From: Acidobacteriota bacterium | GTDB taxonomy: Bacteria; Acidobacteriota; Terriglobia; Terriglobales; Acidobacteriaceae | Direction: 5' to 3' | Assembly (NCBI GenBank): GCA_028873155.1 | Contig: JAGWML010000059.1 | Location: 1 to 13,304 of the forward strand | DNA length: 13,304 bases | Shown: one piece after another, positions 6,828 through 13,058 of the stretch | Layout: each line of letters opens with the position of its first letter | Position numbering within the stretch: position 1 is the stretch's first letter | The notes under the pieces: generated by a model | Databases searched by the model: none | Told to the model about the DNA's origin: nothing | The model's input: only the letters and a program-made list of their open reading frames with translations | Program-made: the position numbers and the translations under genes

Positions 6828-7811
6828 TCAGCCAACCAGCGCATCCACAAACGCCCCGGCGTCAAACTCCAGCAGGTCGTCCATCTTTTCGCCCACGCCC
6901 ACATAGCGCACCGGCAGGCTCAACTCGCGCGCAATCGCCACGGCAATGCCGCCCTTCGCGGTCCCATCCAGCTTCGTGATCACAATGCCGGTCACTCCGG
7001 CCGCCTGCGTAAACAGCCGCGCCTGCTGCAGTCCGTTCTGGCCTGTGGTCGCGTCCATCACCAGCAGCACCTCATGCGGAGCGCCGGGAATGAGCTTCGC
7101 AGCCGTCCGCCGCATCTTGTCCAGCTCATCCATCAGGCCAGTTTTTGTGTGCAGCCGTCCCGCCGTGTCCACAATCAGCTCGTCGATCTTCCGCGCCTTC
7201 GCTGCGTTCGCGGCGTCGTACAGAACCGCCGCGGGATCGCCGCCCTGCCGGGTCTTGATCATCTCCACGCCGCTGCGCCCCGCCCACACCTCAAGCTGCT
7301 CAATCGCCGCCGCGCGAAACGTATCTGCCGCGCACAGCAGGACTGACTTGCCCAATCCTCGGTACCAGGCCGCCAGCTTGCCGCTTGTCGTCGTCTTGCC
7401 TGTCCCGTTCACGCCGACGAGGAATGTCACCTTCGGCGGAGCCGGATCGGGCACTGGTCGCTGCGGGGCCTCCAGCATGCCGCGCAACTGCTCTTTCAGA
7501 AGCCCGCGCAGCTCCGCTCCGCCTTCGATCGCCTGGCGCTTCGCGTGTTCCCGCAGCGCCTCCAGGATCTCCGTTGTCGTCTGTACGCCCAGGTCGCTCG
7601 TCAGTAGGGCGGCTTCCAGATCCTCCAGCGCCGCTTCGTCCACGGTCCGCGTCAGGGCAACCAGATCCTCAATCTTCGCAGTAAACGACTCCCGCGTGCG
7701 CGTGACCGCCTGCTTCATCCGGCTGAAAAAGCCGGACTTCCCGGCGCCGGCATCCAATGCCGCACCGGCGCTCTGCGGTTCTTTCTCTTTCCCACCAAAA
7801 AACTTGAGCAT
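6828..7811 (-). CDS. ftsY: Signal recognition particle receptor FtsY
   Basis: This 327-residue SRP-type GTPase is the membrane-associated receptor that docks ribosome-Ffh complexes at the Sec translocon. An N domain (about 25-120; FFSRMKQAVTRTRESF, then LEDLEAALLTSDLGVQTT) is followed by the G domain with the P-loop GVNGTGKTTTSGKLA (about 133-147), DTFRAAAIEQLEVW (about 163), the DTAGRLHTK switch (215-223) and TKLDGTAKGG (279-288). VRYVGVGEKMDDLLEF (about 302-317) is the FtsY-type C-terminus. The acidic A domain of E. coli FtsY is nearly absent, so membrane contact would rely on the short basic N-terminus. I chose ATG 7811 over the adjacent TTG 7814; GGAAAAG (7822-7816) lies four bases upstream. 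It heads the likely operon with ribD 16 bases downstream and is divergent from the propeller gene. Confidence 0.97.
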   Translation of the reverse strand: MLKFFGGKEKEPQSAGAALDAGAGKSGFFSRMKQAVTRTRESFTAKIEDLVALTRTVDEAALEDLEAALLTSDLGVQTTTEILEALREHAKRQAIEGGAELRGLLKEQLRGMLEAPQRPVPDPAPPKVTFLVGVNGTGKTTTSGKLAAWYRGLGKSVLLCAADTFRAAAIEQLEVWAGRSGVEMIKTRQGGDPAAVLYDAANAAKARKIDELIVDTAGRLHTKTGLMDELDKMRRTAAKLIPGAPHEVLLVMDATTGQNGLQQARLFTQAAGVTGIVITKLDGTAKGGIAVAIARELSLPVRYVGVGEKMDDLLEFDAGAFVDALVG

Positions 7812-7971
7812 CAATCTTTTCCAGCTTCAAGTCTATTGCATTTACTGTGTATGGGAGCGATTAGGACTTGTTCGCGGCAATGCAATTCGGTCAAAATGAC
7901 GGTGCATCTTCCTCACTTATCCAGATCGCGGCAGAAAGGCACCACCCCAGCCCTGCCGCTCGGAGGTCAAA
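7812..7971. promoter_or_regulatory. Divergent promoter region with an 8-bp inverted repeat
   Basis: This 160-base gap separates ftsY from the divergent propeller gene and should hold both promoters. I could not fix a good -35/-10 pair for either. ATTGCATT (7835-7842) and AATGCAAT (7879-7886) form a perfect inverted repeat with 36 bases between the arms, which could be a paired regulator site or a coincidence. GGAGG at 7962-7966 is the ribosome binding site of the plus-strand gene. Confidence 0.35.
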
Positions 7972-9150
7972 ATGAGTTCAGTCCGGGTACTTGTAGGCAC
8001 GCGCAAAGGCGCGTTCATCCTCTCCTCTGACGGCAAACGCAAGGACTGGCAGGTCTCTGGCCCGCACTTTGCCGGCTGGGAGATCTACCACATGAAGGGT
8101 TCGCCGGTGGACCCGAACCGCATCTACGTTTCGCAGACCAGCGGCTGGTTTGGCCAGTTGATCCAGCGCTCGGACGACGGCGGCAAGACCTGGCAACAGC
8201 CCGGCCTGCAACCGGGCGAAGGCATGCCCGCATTTCCCAACAAAGCGCCGAACCGCTTCCTCTACGACACGTCCGCTGAAACCGGCGCGCCGCTCACCAC
8301 ACACCAGTGGTACGACGGCACACAGCATCCCTGGGAGTTCAAGCGCGTCTGGCATATCGAGCCATCCCTCGTGGAAGCAAACACGGTTTACGCCGGCGTG
8401 GAAGATGCTGCGCTCTTCCGCTCTACCGATGGCGGCGAAAGCTGGCAGGAACTCTCGGGCCTGCGCGGCCACGGCACCGGCCCCAACTGGCAACCCGGCG
8501 CAGGCGGCATGGGCCTGCATACCATCATCCTCGACCCCACGAATCCCGACCGAATCTATATCGCTATCTCCGCCGCTGGAGCCTTCCGCACCGACAACGG
8601 AGGCAAGTCCTGGAAGCCCATCAACAAGGGACTGGTCTCCAACTTCATGCCCGATCCAAATGCCGAGGTGGGTCACTGCGTGCACCACGTCGCCATGCAT
8701 CCCTCAAAGCCCGATACTCTCTTCATGCAGAAGCACTGGGACGTGATGCGCACCGACGACGCGGGGGACAACTGGCGCGAGGTGAGCGGCAACCTGCCCA
8801 CCGACTTTGGGTTCGTGATTGACGTGCACGCGCACCAGCCCGAGACCATCTACGTGGTGCCCATCAAGAGCGATTCGGAGCATTTCCCCATCGACGGCAA
8901 GTTGCAGGTCTATCGCAGCCGATCCGGAGGCAATGAGTGGGAGGCGCTCACGAAGGGACTGCCGCAGAGCAACTGCTATGTCGATGTGCTTCGCGACGCC
9001 ATGGCGGTGGACAGGCTCGACGACTGCGGAATCTACTTTGGAACAACCGGCGGCCACGTCTTCGTTTCGCCCAACGGCGGCGATACCTGGGAGCCCATCG
9101 TCAACGACTTGCCCGCGGTCCTTTCCGTCGAAGTGCAGACGTTGCCATGA
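7972..9150 (+). CDS. Cytoplasmic BNR/Asp-box beta-propeller protein (sialidase/VPS10-like fold, function unknown)
   Basis: The 392-residue protein starts at ATG 7972 with GGAGG five bases upstream. It has six Asp-box turns: SDDGGKTW (67-74), STDGGESW (151-158), TDNGGKSW (207-214), TDDAGDNW (261-268), SRSGGNEW (316-323, lacking the Asp) and SPNGGDTW (366-373). These mark successive blades of a six- or seven-bladed propeller as in BNR/sialidase and VPS10-like proteins. Between them, blade-start strands such as NRIYVS, NTVYAG and DRIYIA recur. I see no sialidase catalytic pattern, so hydrolase names would be unsafe. It has no signal peptide or membrane segment and is probably cytoplasmic, which is unusual for Asp-box proteins. 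Histidines recur near the first strand of four blades (40, 128, 183, 238/239). The stop overlaps the start of a MoaD-like gene, so the two are likely co-translated. Confidence 0.85.
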   Translation: MSSVRVLVGTRKGAFILSSDGKRKDWQVSGPHFAGWEIYHMKGSPVDPNRIYVSQTSGWFGQLIQRSDDGGKTWQQPGLQPGEGMPAFPNKAPNRFLYDTSAETGAPLTTHQWYDGTQHPWEFKRVWHIEPSLVEANTVYAGVEDAALFRSTDGGESWQELSGLRGHGTGPNWQPGAGGMGLHTIILDPTNPDRIYIAISAAGAFRTDNGGKSWKPINKGLVSNFMPDPNAEVGHCVHHVAMHPSKPDTLFMQKHWDVMRTDDAGDNWREVSGNLPTDFGFVIDVHAHQPETIYVVPIKSDSEHFPIDGKLQVYRSRSGGNEWEALTKGLPQSNCYVDVLRDAMAVDRLDDCGIYFGTTGGHVFVSPNGGDTWEPIVNDLPAVLSVEVQTLP

Positions 9151-9473
9151 CGGACAAGGACGAGACAGCCATCGCCCAGGTACGCGTGCAACTCCCTTAC
9201 CATCTGCGGAATCTGGCGAAGATCGACGGCGAGGTGTCCCTCGCCGTCCCGGGTCCCGTCACCGTGCGTGCTGTTCTAGACGCTCTGGAATCCCGCTATC
9301 CCATGCTCGCGGGCACAATTCGCGACCACGGCACGCTGCAGCGCCGCCCCTTCCTGCGCTTCTTTGCCTGCGCAGAGGACATCTCGCTCGTCTCGCCAGA
9401 CAATCCGTTGCCGGATGCAGTGGTGCAAGGCAGGGAACCGCTTCTGATTATTGGAGCGATTGCCGGGGGATGA
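9147..9473 (+). CDS. MoaD/ThiS-like beta-grasp protein with C-terminal Gly-Gly
   Basis: This 108-residue protein starts at ATG 9147, overlapping the propeller stop as ATGA. The open frame extends further upstream, but that part lies inside the propeller gene and has no signal of its own. It has the ubiquitin-like layout: a beta strand VRVQLPYHLRNLAKI, a second strand EVSLAVPGPVTV, the helix VRAVLDALESRYPML, then LRFFACAEDISLV and the ending PLLIIGAIAGG. The terminal Gly107-Gly108 is what MoaD, ThiS and related sulfur carriers need for adenylation and thiocarboxylation by an E1-like enzyme. MoaD is usually near 80 residues, so this one is longer, mainly at the N-terminus. No moaE, moeB, thiF or cysteine-synthase gene is near. 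Its fold is well supported; its role as sulfur donor or protein tag is an inference. Confidence 0.82.
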   Translation: MTDKDETAIAQVRVQLPYHLRNLAKIDGEVSLAVPGPVTVRAVLDALESRYPMLAGTIRDHGTLQRRPFLRFFACAEDISLVSPDNPLPDAVVQGREPLLIIGAIAGG

Positions 9474-9480
9474 ACCGATT

Positions 9481-10959
9481 TCAGGCCGTCGCGGCCAGAA
9501 TCCGCCCAGAGCCCGGGGTAACCTCGACGCTCTCAGCAGCCGGCTTGAGCAGAGCGCGCACCACATCGGCCGCGGAGTAGCTCTGCTGTCCCGGCGCCAG
9601 GAACTGGGACACGGAGCTCAAGTCGTCTCCGGCGGTCACCAGGGCCGGTTCCACGCTGCCGTCCTTGCGGGACTGCCCGTGGCCGACGTTGGCCAGCAGC
9701 GCATTGCAGAGGCATTTCCGCCCCACTGTTTCTTCGACTTTGCCGCCTTTTGCCAGATAGTTCGCTACGGGTTCTGCTGCGCAGCGGTAGCCAATGCTAC
9801 CGGTTTCTGTCGCATAGGGCTCGCGGAGATAGCCGAGGTCGCAGACACGCGTGCGCTCCTGGTAAATCGGCAGGCTGGAAGCCGTTCCGTCCAACTGGGC
9901 CACTTTGAAGGGGAATCCGGTCGGCGATGCCAGCGGATCGGTGAAAACAGAGGTTAGGCCTGCCTTGGCCTGCGCGATGAGCTGTTTCTTTATCTCGGGC
10001 AGGATCCCGGATTCGTCGCTGAACGCGAAGGCAGTTCCCACCTGGATGCCGGCAGCGCCTTCGGCCAGGGCTTCTCGCAGCTTGGCAGCGTCTCCGTAGC
10101 CGCCAGCCAGCCAGAAGGGCACGCCCATCTCGCGGAAGCCTGCGAAGTCCACCCGGTCGCGATCGCCGTAGATGGGCTCGCCTGCGTCATTCAATTGGAG
10201 CTTGCCGCGCGGCGGCGCGTTGTGCCCGCCAGCCGTGGGGCTCTCAATCACAAATCCATCCACACGGCCATTGGCCCGGCGCAGCATTGTTGCAGCAAGA
10301 GTATTGGAGGAGACAATGGCCAGGAACCGGGGGCGCTCGAGCAGCGGCAGAGCGCCTTCCAGGTAGTCGGCCGGGTTGAACCGCATCATCGTGTCCTGGT
10401 CCGCCGCAGCGCCGGTCACAGCCAGCTTGTATTCAGCAGCGTGATGCTCGGCATAGGCATCGAGCACGCCGGGGATGTGCAGAGGAATGCCTGCTCCCAT
10501 CAGTACATAGCCCACGCCAGCCAGCATGGCTCCATAAATGGATGCCAGGTGCGGCATCTGGACCTTCTCAAGGAAATTGATGCCCACCGGGTTCTTATGG
10601 CCTTCACGGGCCAGAAACACCTCGACAAAATTGCTGACAATGCAGAGCTCGATCAGCTTGCGCGGTTCCACGCGCTGATGCATGGGAGCGTTGGGATACG
10701 ACGCATCGGCGGCCTTGCCGCCCGGAACAAAGTAGTCATTCCAGATGCGGCGCGCCATCTCGGGAAAGGGAAACGCGTCGAGTCCACGGCGCATGTGGCC
10801 GCCCAGGTCGCCGTCTGCCAGCCTGCGCAGAAAAAGCGAATCGAGCGCCGTGCCGGAGACGACACCGAGTTGGCCCATCCGCGAGACGGTCTGAGCCAGA
10901 CGCCAATTCGAGACGCCGACACCCATCCCGCCCTGGATGATCTTAGGAAGCTGCATCAT
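9481..10959 (-). CDS. Nitronate monooxygenase / 2-nitropropane dioxygenase family flavoprotein
   Basis: The 492-residue protein is an FMN-dependent TIM-barrel of the nitronate monooxygenase family, which includes nitronate oxidases and the PfaD/FabK-type enoyl reductases. Visible features are KIIQGGMGVGVSNWRLA (6-22, first strand), ESPTAGGHNAPP (239-250; His246 is at the position of the family's catalytic His), and the phosphate-binding LAGGYGDAAKLREAL (284-298) with AAGIQVGTAFAFSDESG (302-318). Ordinary nitronate monooxygenases are about 320-380 residues. This one has a long loop after the first strand and a C-terminal region with Cys373, Cys393, Cys416 and Cys418 (KCLCNALLANVGHG). Substrate is unknown. 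Tandem ATGs at 10959 and 10956 make the start uncertain by one residue, and no clear ribosome binding site is seen. It ends seven bases from the convergent MoaD-like gene. Confidence 0.88.
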   Translation of the reverse strand: MMQLPKIIQGGMGVGVSNWRLAQTVSRMGQLGVVSGTALDSLFLRRLADGDLGGHMRRGLDAFPFPEMARRIWNDYFVPGGKAADASYPNAPMHQRVEPRKLIELCIVSNFVEVFLAREGHKNPVGINFLEKVQMPHLASIYGAMLAGVGYVLMGAGIPLHIPGVLDAYAEHHAAEYKLAVTGAAADQDTMMRFNPADYLEGALPLLERPRFLAIVSSNTLAATMLRRANGRVDGFVIESPTAGGHNAPPRGKLQLNDAGEPIYGDRDRVDFAGFREMGVPFWLAGGYGDAAKLREALAEGAAGIQVGTAFAFSDESGILPEIKKQLIAQAKAGLTSVFTDPLASPTGFPFKVAQLDGTASSLPIYQERTRVCDLGYLREPYATETGSIGYRCAAEPVANYLAKGGKVEETVGRKCLCNALLANVGHGQSRKDGSVEPALVTAGDDLSSVSQFLAPGQQSYSAADVVRALLKPAAESVEVTPGSGRILAATA

Positions 10960-11052
10960 CTATAAATTGTTTCACAGATTGAGTATCCTGCCAGAGATTT
11001 CTTGGGCCTGCAACCCGAATTGGTAATCGTTCTGGAGCAAAACGCTCAAATT

Positions 11053-11068
11053 CCCTCCGGCGGAAGGG
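11053..11068 (-). terminator. Possible intrinsic terminator after the PRC/MgtE/CBS gene
   Basis: Directly after the TAG stop, the minus strand reads CCCTTC-CGCC-GGAGGG, a six-pair stem (one T-G wobble) with a four-base loop, followed by AATTT and a small second stem GAGC/GCTC (11047-11035). The T-run is short, so termination strength is uncertain. It would separate this gene from the downstream monooxygenase gene. Confidence 0.4.
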
Positions 11069-12325
11069 CTAGAGCTTATCGCGCAGGAAGCTGATCACGT
11101 GGTCCGCCTGAACCACGCCCACCATCCGGCCCTCCCTGTCCACAACGGGCAGAGCATGCAGGTTGTACTTGTCAAACATCTCAGCCAGCTCATTTTGCTT
11201 CATTTCCGCAGGGCAGCTCAGCACGCGCGGCTCGGTCAGCACGGACAGATGTGCCTCCGGCTGCGCCATGACGAGCCGCGCCAGGGCCACAGCGCCTTTG
11301 AGGACCCGTTTCTCATCCAGCAGGTAGATCTCTGTCACGCTCTCCGGATCGCCGTCAAAGCTGCGCAGCGCCTGCACTGCCTGCGCCACGGTGGCGCCTG
11401 TGCCAAGAAAGACAAAATCAGTGGTCATGCAGCCCGCAGCGGAGTGCTCGTCGAACTCCAGCAGCTCGGCCACTTCCTGCCGTTCTTCCGGCTCCATCTC
11501 TTCCAGAATCGCGTCGGACTGCTCCTCGGACAGTTCGGCCAGCAAGTCCGCAGCGGCGCCGGGGTCCATCTCCTCCACAATATCGGCAATCTTCTCTTCG
11601 TCCAGCTTTTCCAGCAGCGCCTTCTGCAGCTTCGGCTCGACCTCCTCCAGCGTCTCGGCGGCCACCTCTTCGTCGAGCGAGGTGAAGATGGCCTCGCGCT
11701 CCGCCGGCGCCAGATCTTCCAGAATTTCAGCCAGGTCCGAGGGGTGCATCTCCGCCAGCCGCTCGTGCTCGATGCGCAGCTTGACGCGGCGGGCCGGGTC
11801 GACCTCGATCACATCCACAAACTGCCAGGGTATGCCGCGTGGAGCAAGCCTCCGCGAAAGCCTTTCGAGCGAAGGCCGCGGCAGCAGACCCTTGAACACG
11901 CGGCGAAAGGCGCCCCGCAGGCCCACTTCCACCTCGGCCACGCGGAGCAGATGCACCGATCCGTGGCCCAGCCACTCCAGGTCCACGTCGTTCACGCGGA
12001 CCACCTTGCGCCCGTGGATGTCGATAATCTGCCGGTCCACCAGGTCCTGTTGCAGATAGAGAAAGTTGCCCTGGTCCCGGAGCGGCGTGAGCGCCTCCAC
12101 CGAACGCAGCTCGAGCGTCCCAGCGGGCGTCTCCATCACTTCTTGCGAAGGCACTATGCAGAGTCCTGCGCGCGTTTTGAGCACCAGGCCGGCGACCTTG
12201 CCCGCGTCAGGTCCGGTGGCCACGGCGATGTCGCGGAGCTTGCCGCGAATGTGGCCTTGCGCATCCGTCACCGGCATGCCCAGCAGGGCTGTGAGGCTGA
12301 CGCGCGTTGTCGTTCGCGGATGCAT
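11069..12325 (-). CDS. PRC-barrel / MgtE N-terminal / CBS domain protein without membrane channel
   Basis: The 418-residue protein combines regulatory modules. A PRC-barrel-like segment (8-65; LTALLGMPVTDAQGHIRGKLRDI) is followed by a second (about 93-145; VDRQIIDIHGRKVVRVNDVDLEW). The acidic helical repeat at about 190-292 (HPSDLAEILEDLAPAER, LDEEKIADIVEEMDP, LSEEQSDAILEEMEPEE) matches the MgtE N domain. A CBS pair follows (about 298-415; SAAGCMTTDFVFLGTGATVAQAV, then NLHALPVVDREGRMVGVVQ). In MgtE, the N and CBS domains sense Mg2+ and gate the channel, but here the sequence ends after the CBS pair with no transmembrane part. It is therefore likely a soluble metal- or nucleotide-sensing partner of another transporter, not visible in the window. 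The ATG at 12325 has only a distant AGAGG upstream. Confidence 0.9.
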   Translation of the reverse strand: MHPRTTTRVSLTALLGMPVTDAQGHIRGKLRDIAVATGPDAGKVAGLVLKTRAGLCIVPSQEVMETPAGTLELRSVEALTPLRDQGNFLYLQQDLVDRQIIDIHGRKVVRVNDVDLEWLGHGSVHLLRVAEVEVGLRGAFRRVFKGLLPRPSLERLSRRLAPRGIPWQFVDVIEVDPARRVKLRIEHERLAEMHPSDLAEILEDLAPAEREAIFTSLDEEVAAETLEEVEPKLQKALLEKLDEEKIADIVEEMDPGAAADLLAELSEEQSDAILEEMEPEERQEVAELLEFDEHSAAGCMTTDFVFLGTGATVAQAVQALRSFDGDPESVTEIYLLDEKRVLKGAVALARLVMAQPEAHLSVLTEPRVLSCPAEMKQNELAEMFDKYNLHALPVVDREGRMVGVVQADHVISFLRDKL

Positions 12326-12413
12326 GTGGAGAGTGTAGCCTCTTCCAGCGCAGTTGTGCCGCGGCGGCGCGCGGGGAGATTTTCGCCGGACTCATCGGAG
12401 GCACGGCTGACCC

Positions 12414-12442
12414 TTGACACATCGACGTTGACCCCTGAAACT
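12414..12442 (+). promoter_or_regulatory. Candidate promoter for the RsbW-like gene
   Basis: A consensus -35 TTGACA (12414-12419) is followed after 17 bases by GAAACT (12437-12442), a weak -10. The next gene starts at 12508. A near repeat, TTGACC at 12428-12433, lies between. The -35 is perfect but the -10 is poor, so this is only a candidate in the 182-base divergent gap. Confidence 0.35.
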
Positions 12443-12507
12443 GCCAGCAGGTTCCTCACGCGGCAGCGCGCAGTGATTCTGTCCCGGCTGAGGAGGAGGC
12501 AATTCCA

Positions 12508-12945
12508 TTGGAAAAGCCGGGAGCGAAGAAGCTGGAGTTCGCGCTGAGTTCCACAATGGACAGTGTGGCGGAGATTGAAGCAGCGGCTGAAAAGCTCGCC
12601 GCCGACGCCGGCATCGACGAGGACGCGCGCTTTGGCTTTACCATGGCGGTGCGCGAGGCTGCGGTGAACGCAGTGCTGCACGGGAACGAGTACGACCCTG
12701 CCAAGAAGGTGAGAGCCAGCTTTGAAAACACCGGCAAGTCCCTCGTTATTTCCATCGCGGACCAGGGGCCGGGCCTGGACCCTGACAAGATTCCCGATCC
12801 GCTGGCTCCTGAAAACCTGCTGCGCGGCACGGGCAGGGGCATCTTTCTGATCCGCTCGTTCATGGACGAGGTGCACTTCCGGCAGATCCATCCCGGCACC
12901 GAGGTGACGCTGGTGAAGTATCTTTCGCCGGCGGCGGCCACCTGA
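12508..12945 (+). CDS. RsbW/SpoIIAB-like serine kinase / anti-sigma regulatory factor (HATPase)
   Basis: The 145-residue protein is a single GHKL ATPase domain of the anti-sigma kinase type, which binds either a sigma factor or a STAS antagonist and phosphorylates the latter. The N-box Glu50-AAVNAVLHGN (Asn54, His58), G1 box DQGPGLDP (85-92) and G2 box GTGRGIFLIRSFMDEV (107-122) are all intact, so ATP binding should be kept. Length is as usual for the family. The start is TTG 12508, which carries the strongest ribosome binding site in the window: AGGAGGAGG at 12491-12499, eight bases away. The weak start codon may be offset by that site. A STAS protein gene follows 113 bases downstream in the same direction, the expected partner. 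No sigma-B-like gene is visible, so the final target is unknown. Confidence 0.93.
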   Translation: MEKPGAKKLEFALSSTMDSVAEIEAAAEKLAADAGIDEDARFGFTMAVREAAVNAVLHGNEYDPAKKVRASFENTGKSLVISIADQGPGLDPDKIPDPLAPENLLRGTGRGIFLIRSFMDEVHFRQIHPGTEVTLVKYLSPAAAT

Positions 12946-12965
12946 ATCCGGTCGATTCAAGACAT

Positions 12966-12990
12966 GCTGAGCGGCCTACAATTGCTCAGC
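12966..12990 (+). terminator. Hairpin between the RsbW-like and STAS genes
   Basis: GCTGAGC (12966-12972) and GCTCAGC (12984-12990) form a perfect seven-pair stem; two G-T wobbles can extend it and leave a seven-base loop. No T-run follows, so it could be a weak terminator, a transcript-stability element or an attenuator that sets different levels of the two proteins. Confidence 0.4.
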
Positions 12991-13058
12991 GCAAAATCCT
13001 CTCCCACCGCAACCTGAAAATGCTATAAACGTATCACCACAATGAAGGAGGAGTTACC

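Noticed and set aside
8937..9146. Upstream extension of the MoaD-like open frame
   Set aside because: This part lies within the propeller gene in another frame and does not look like a beta-grasp N-terminus; ATG 9147 gives a family-like protein and a normal ATGA overlap.
11099..12547. 482-codon open frame on the plus strand
   Set aside because: It lies antisense to the PRC/MgtE/CBS gene. Its translation is rich in His, Arg and Gln with no domain, and the minus-strand frame has clear motifs throughout.
12268..12960. 230-codon minus-strand open frame opposite the RsbW-like gene
   Set aside because: The plus frame holds intact N, G1 and G2 ATPase boxes and a strong ribosome binding site; the minus frame has no recognisable family.
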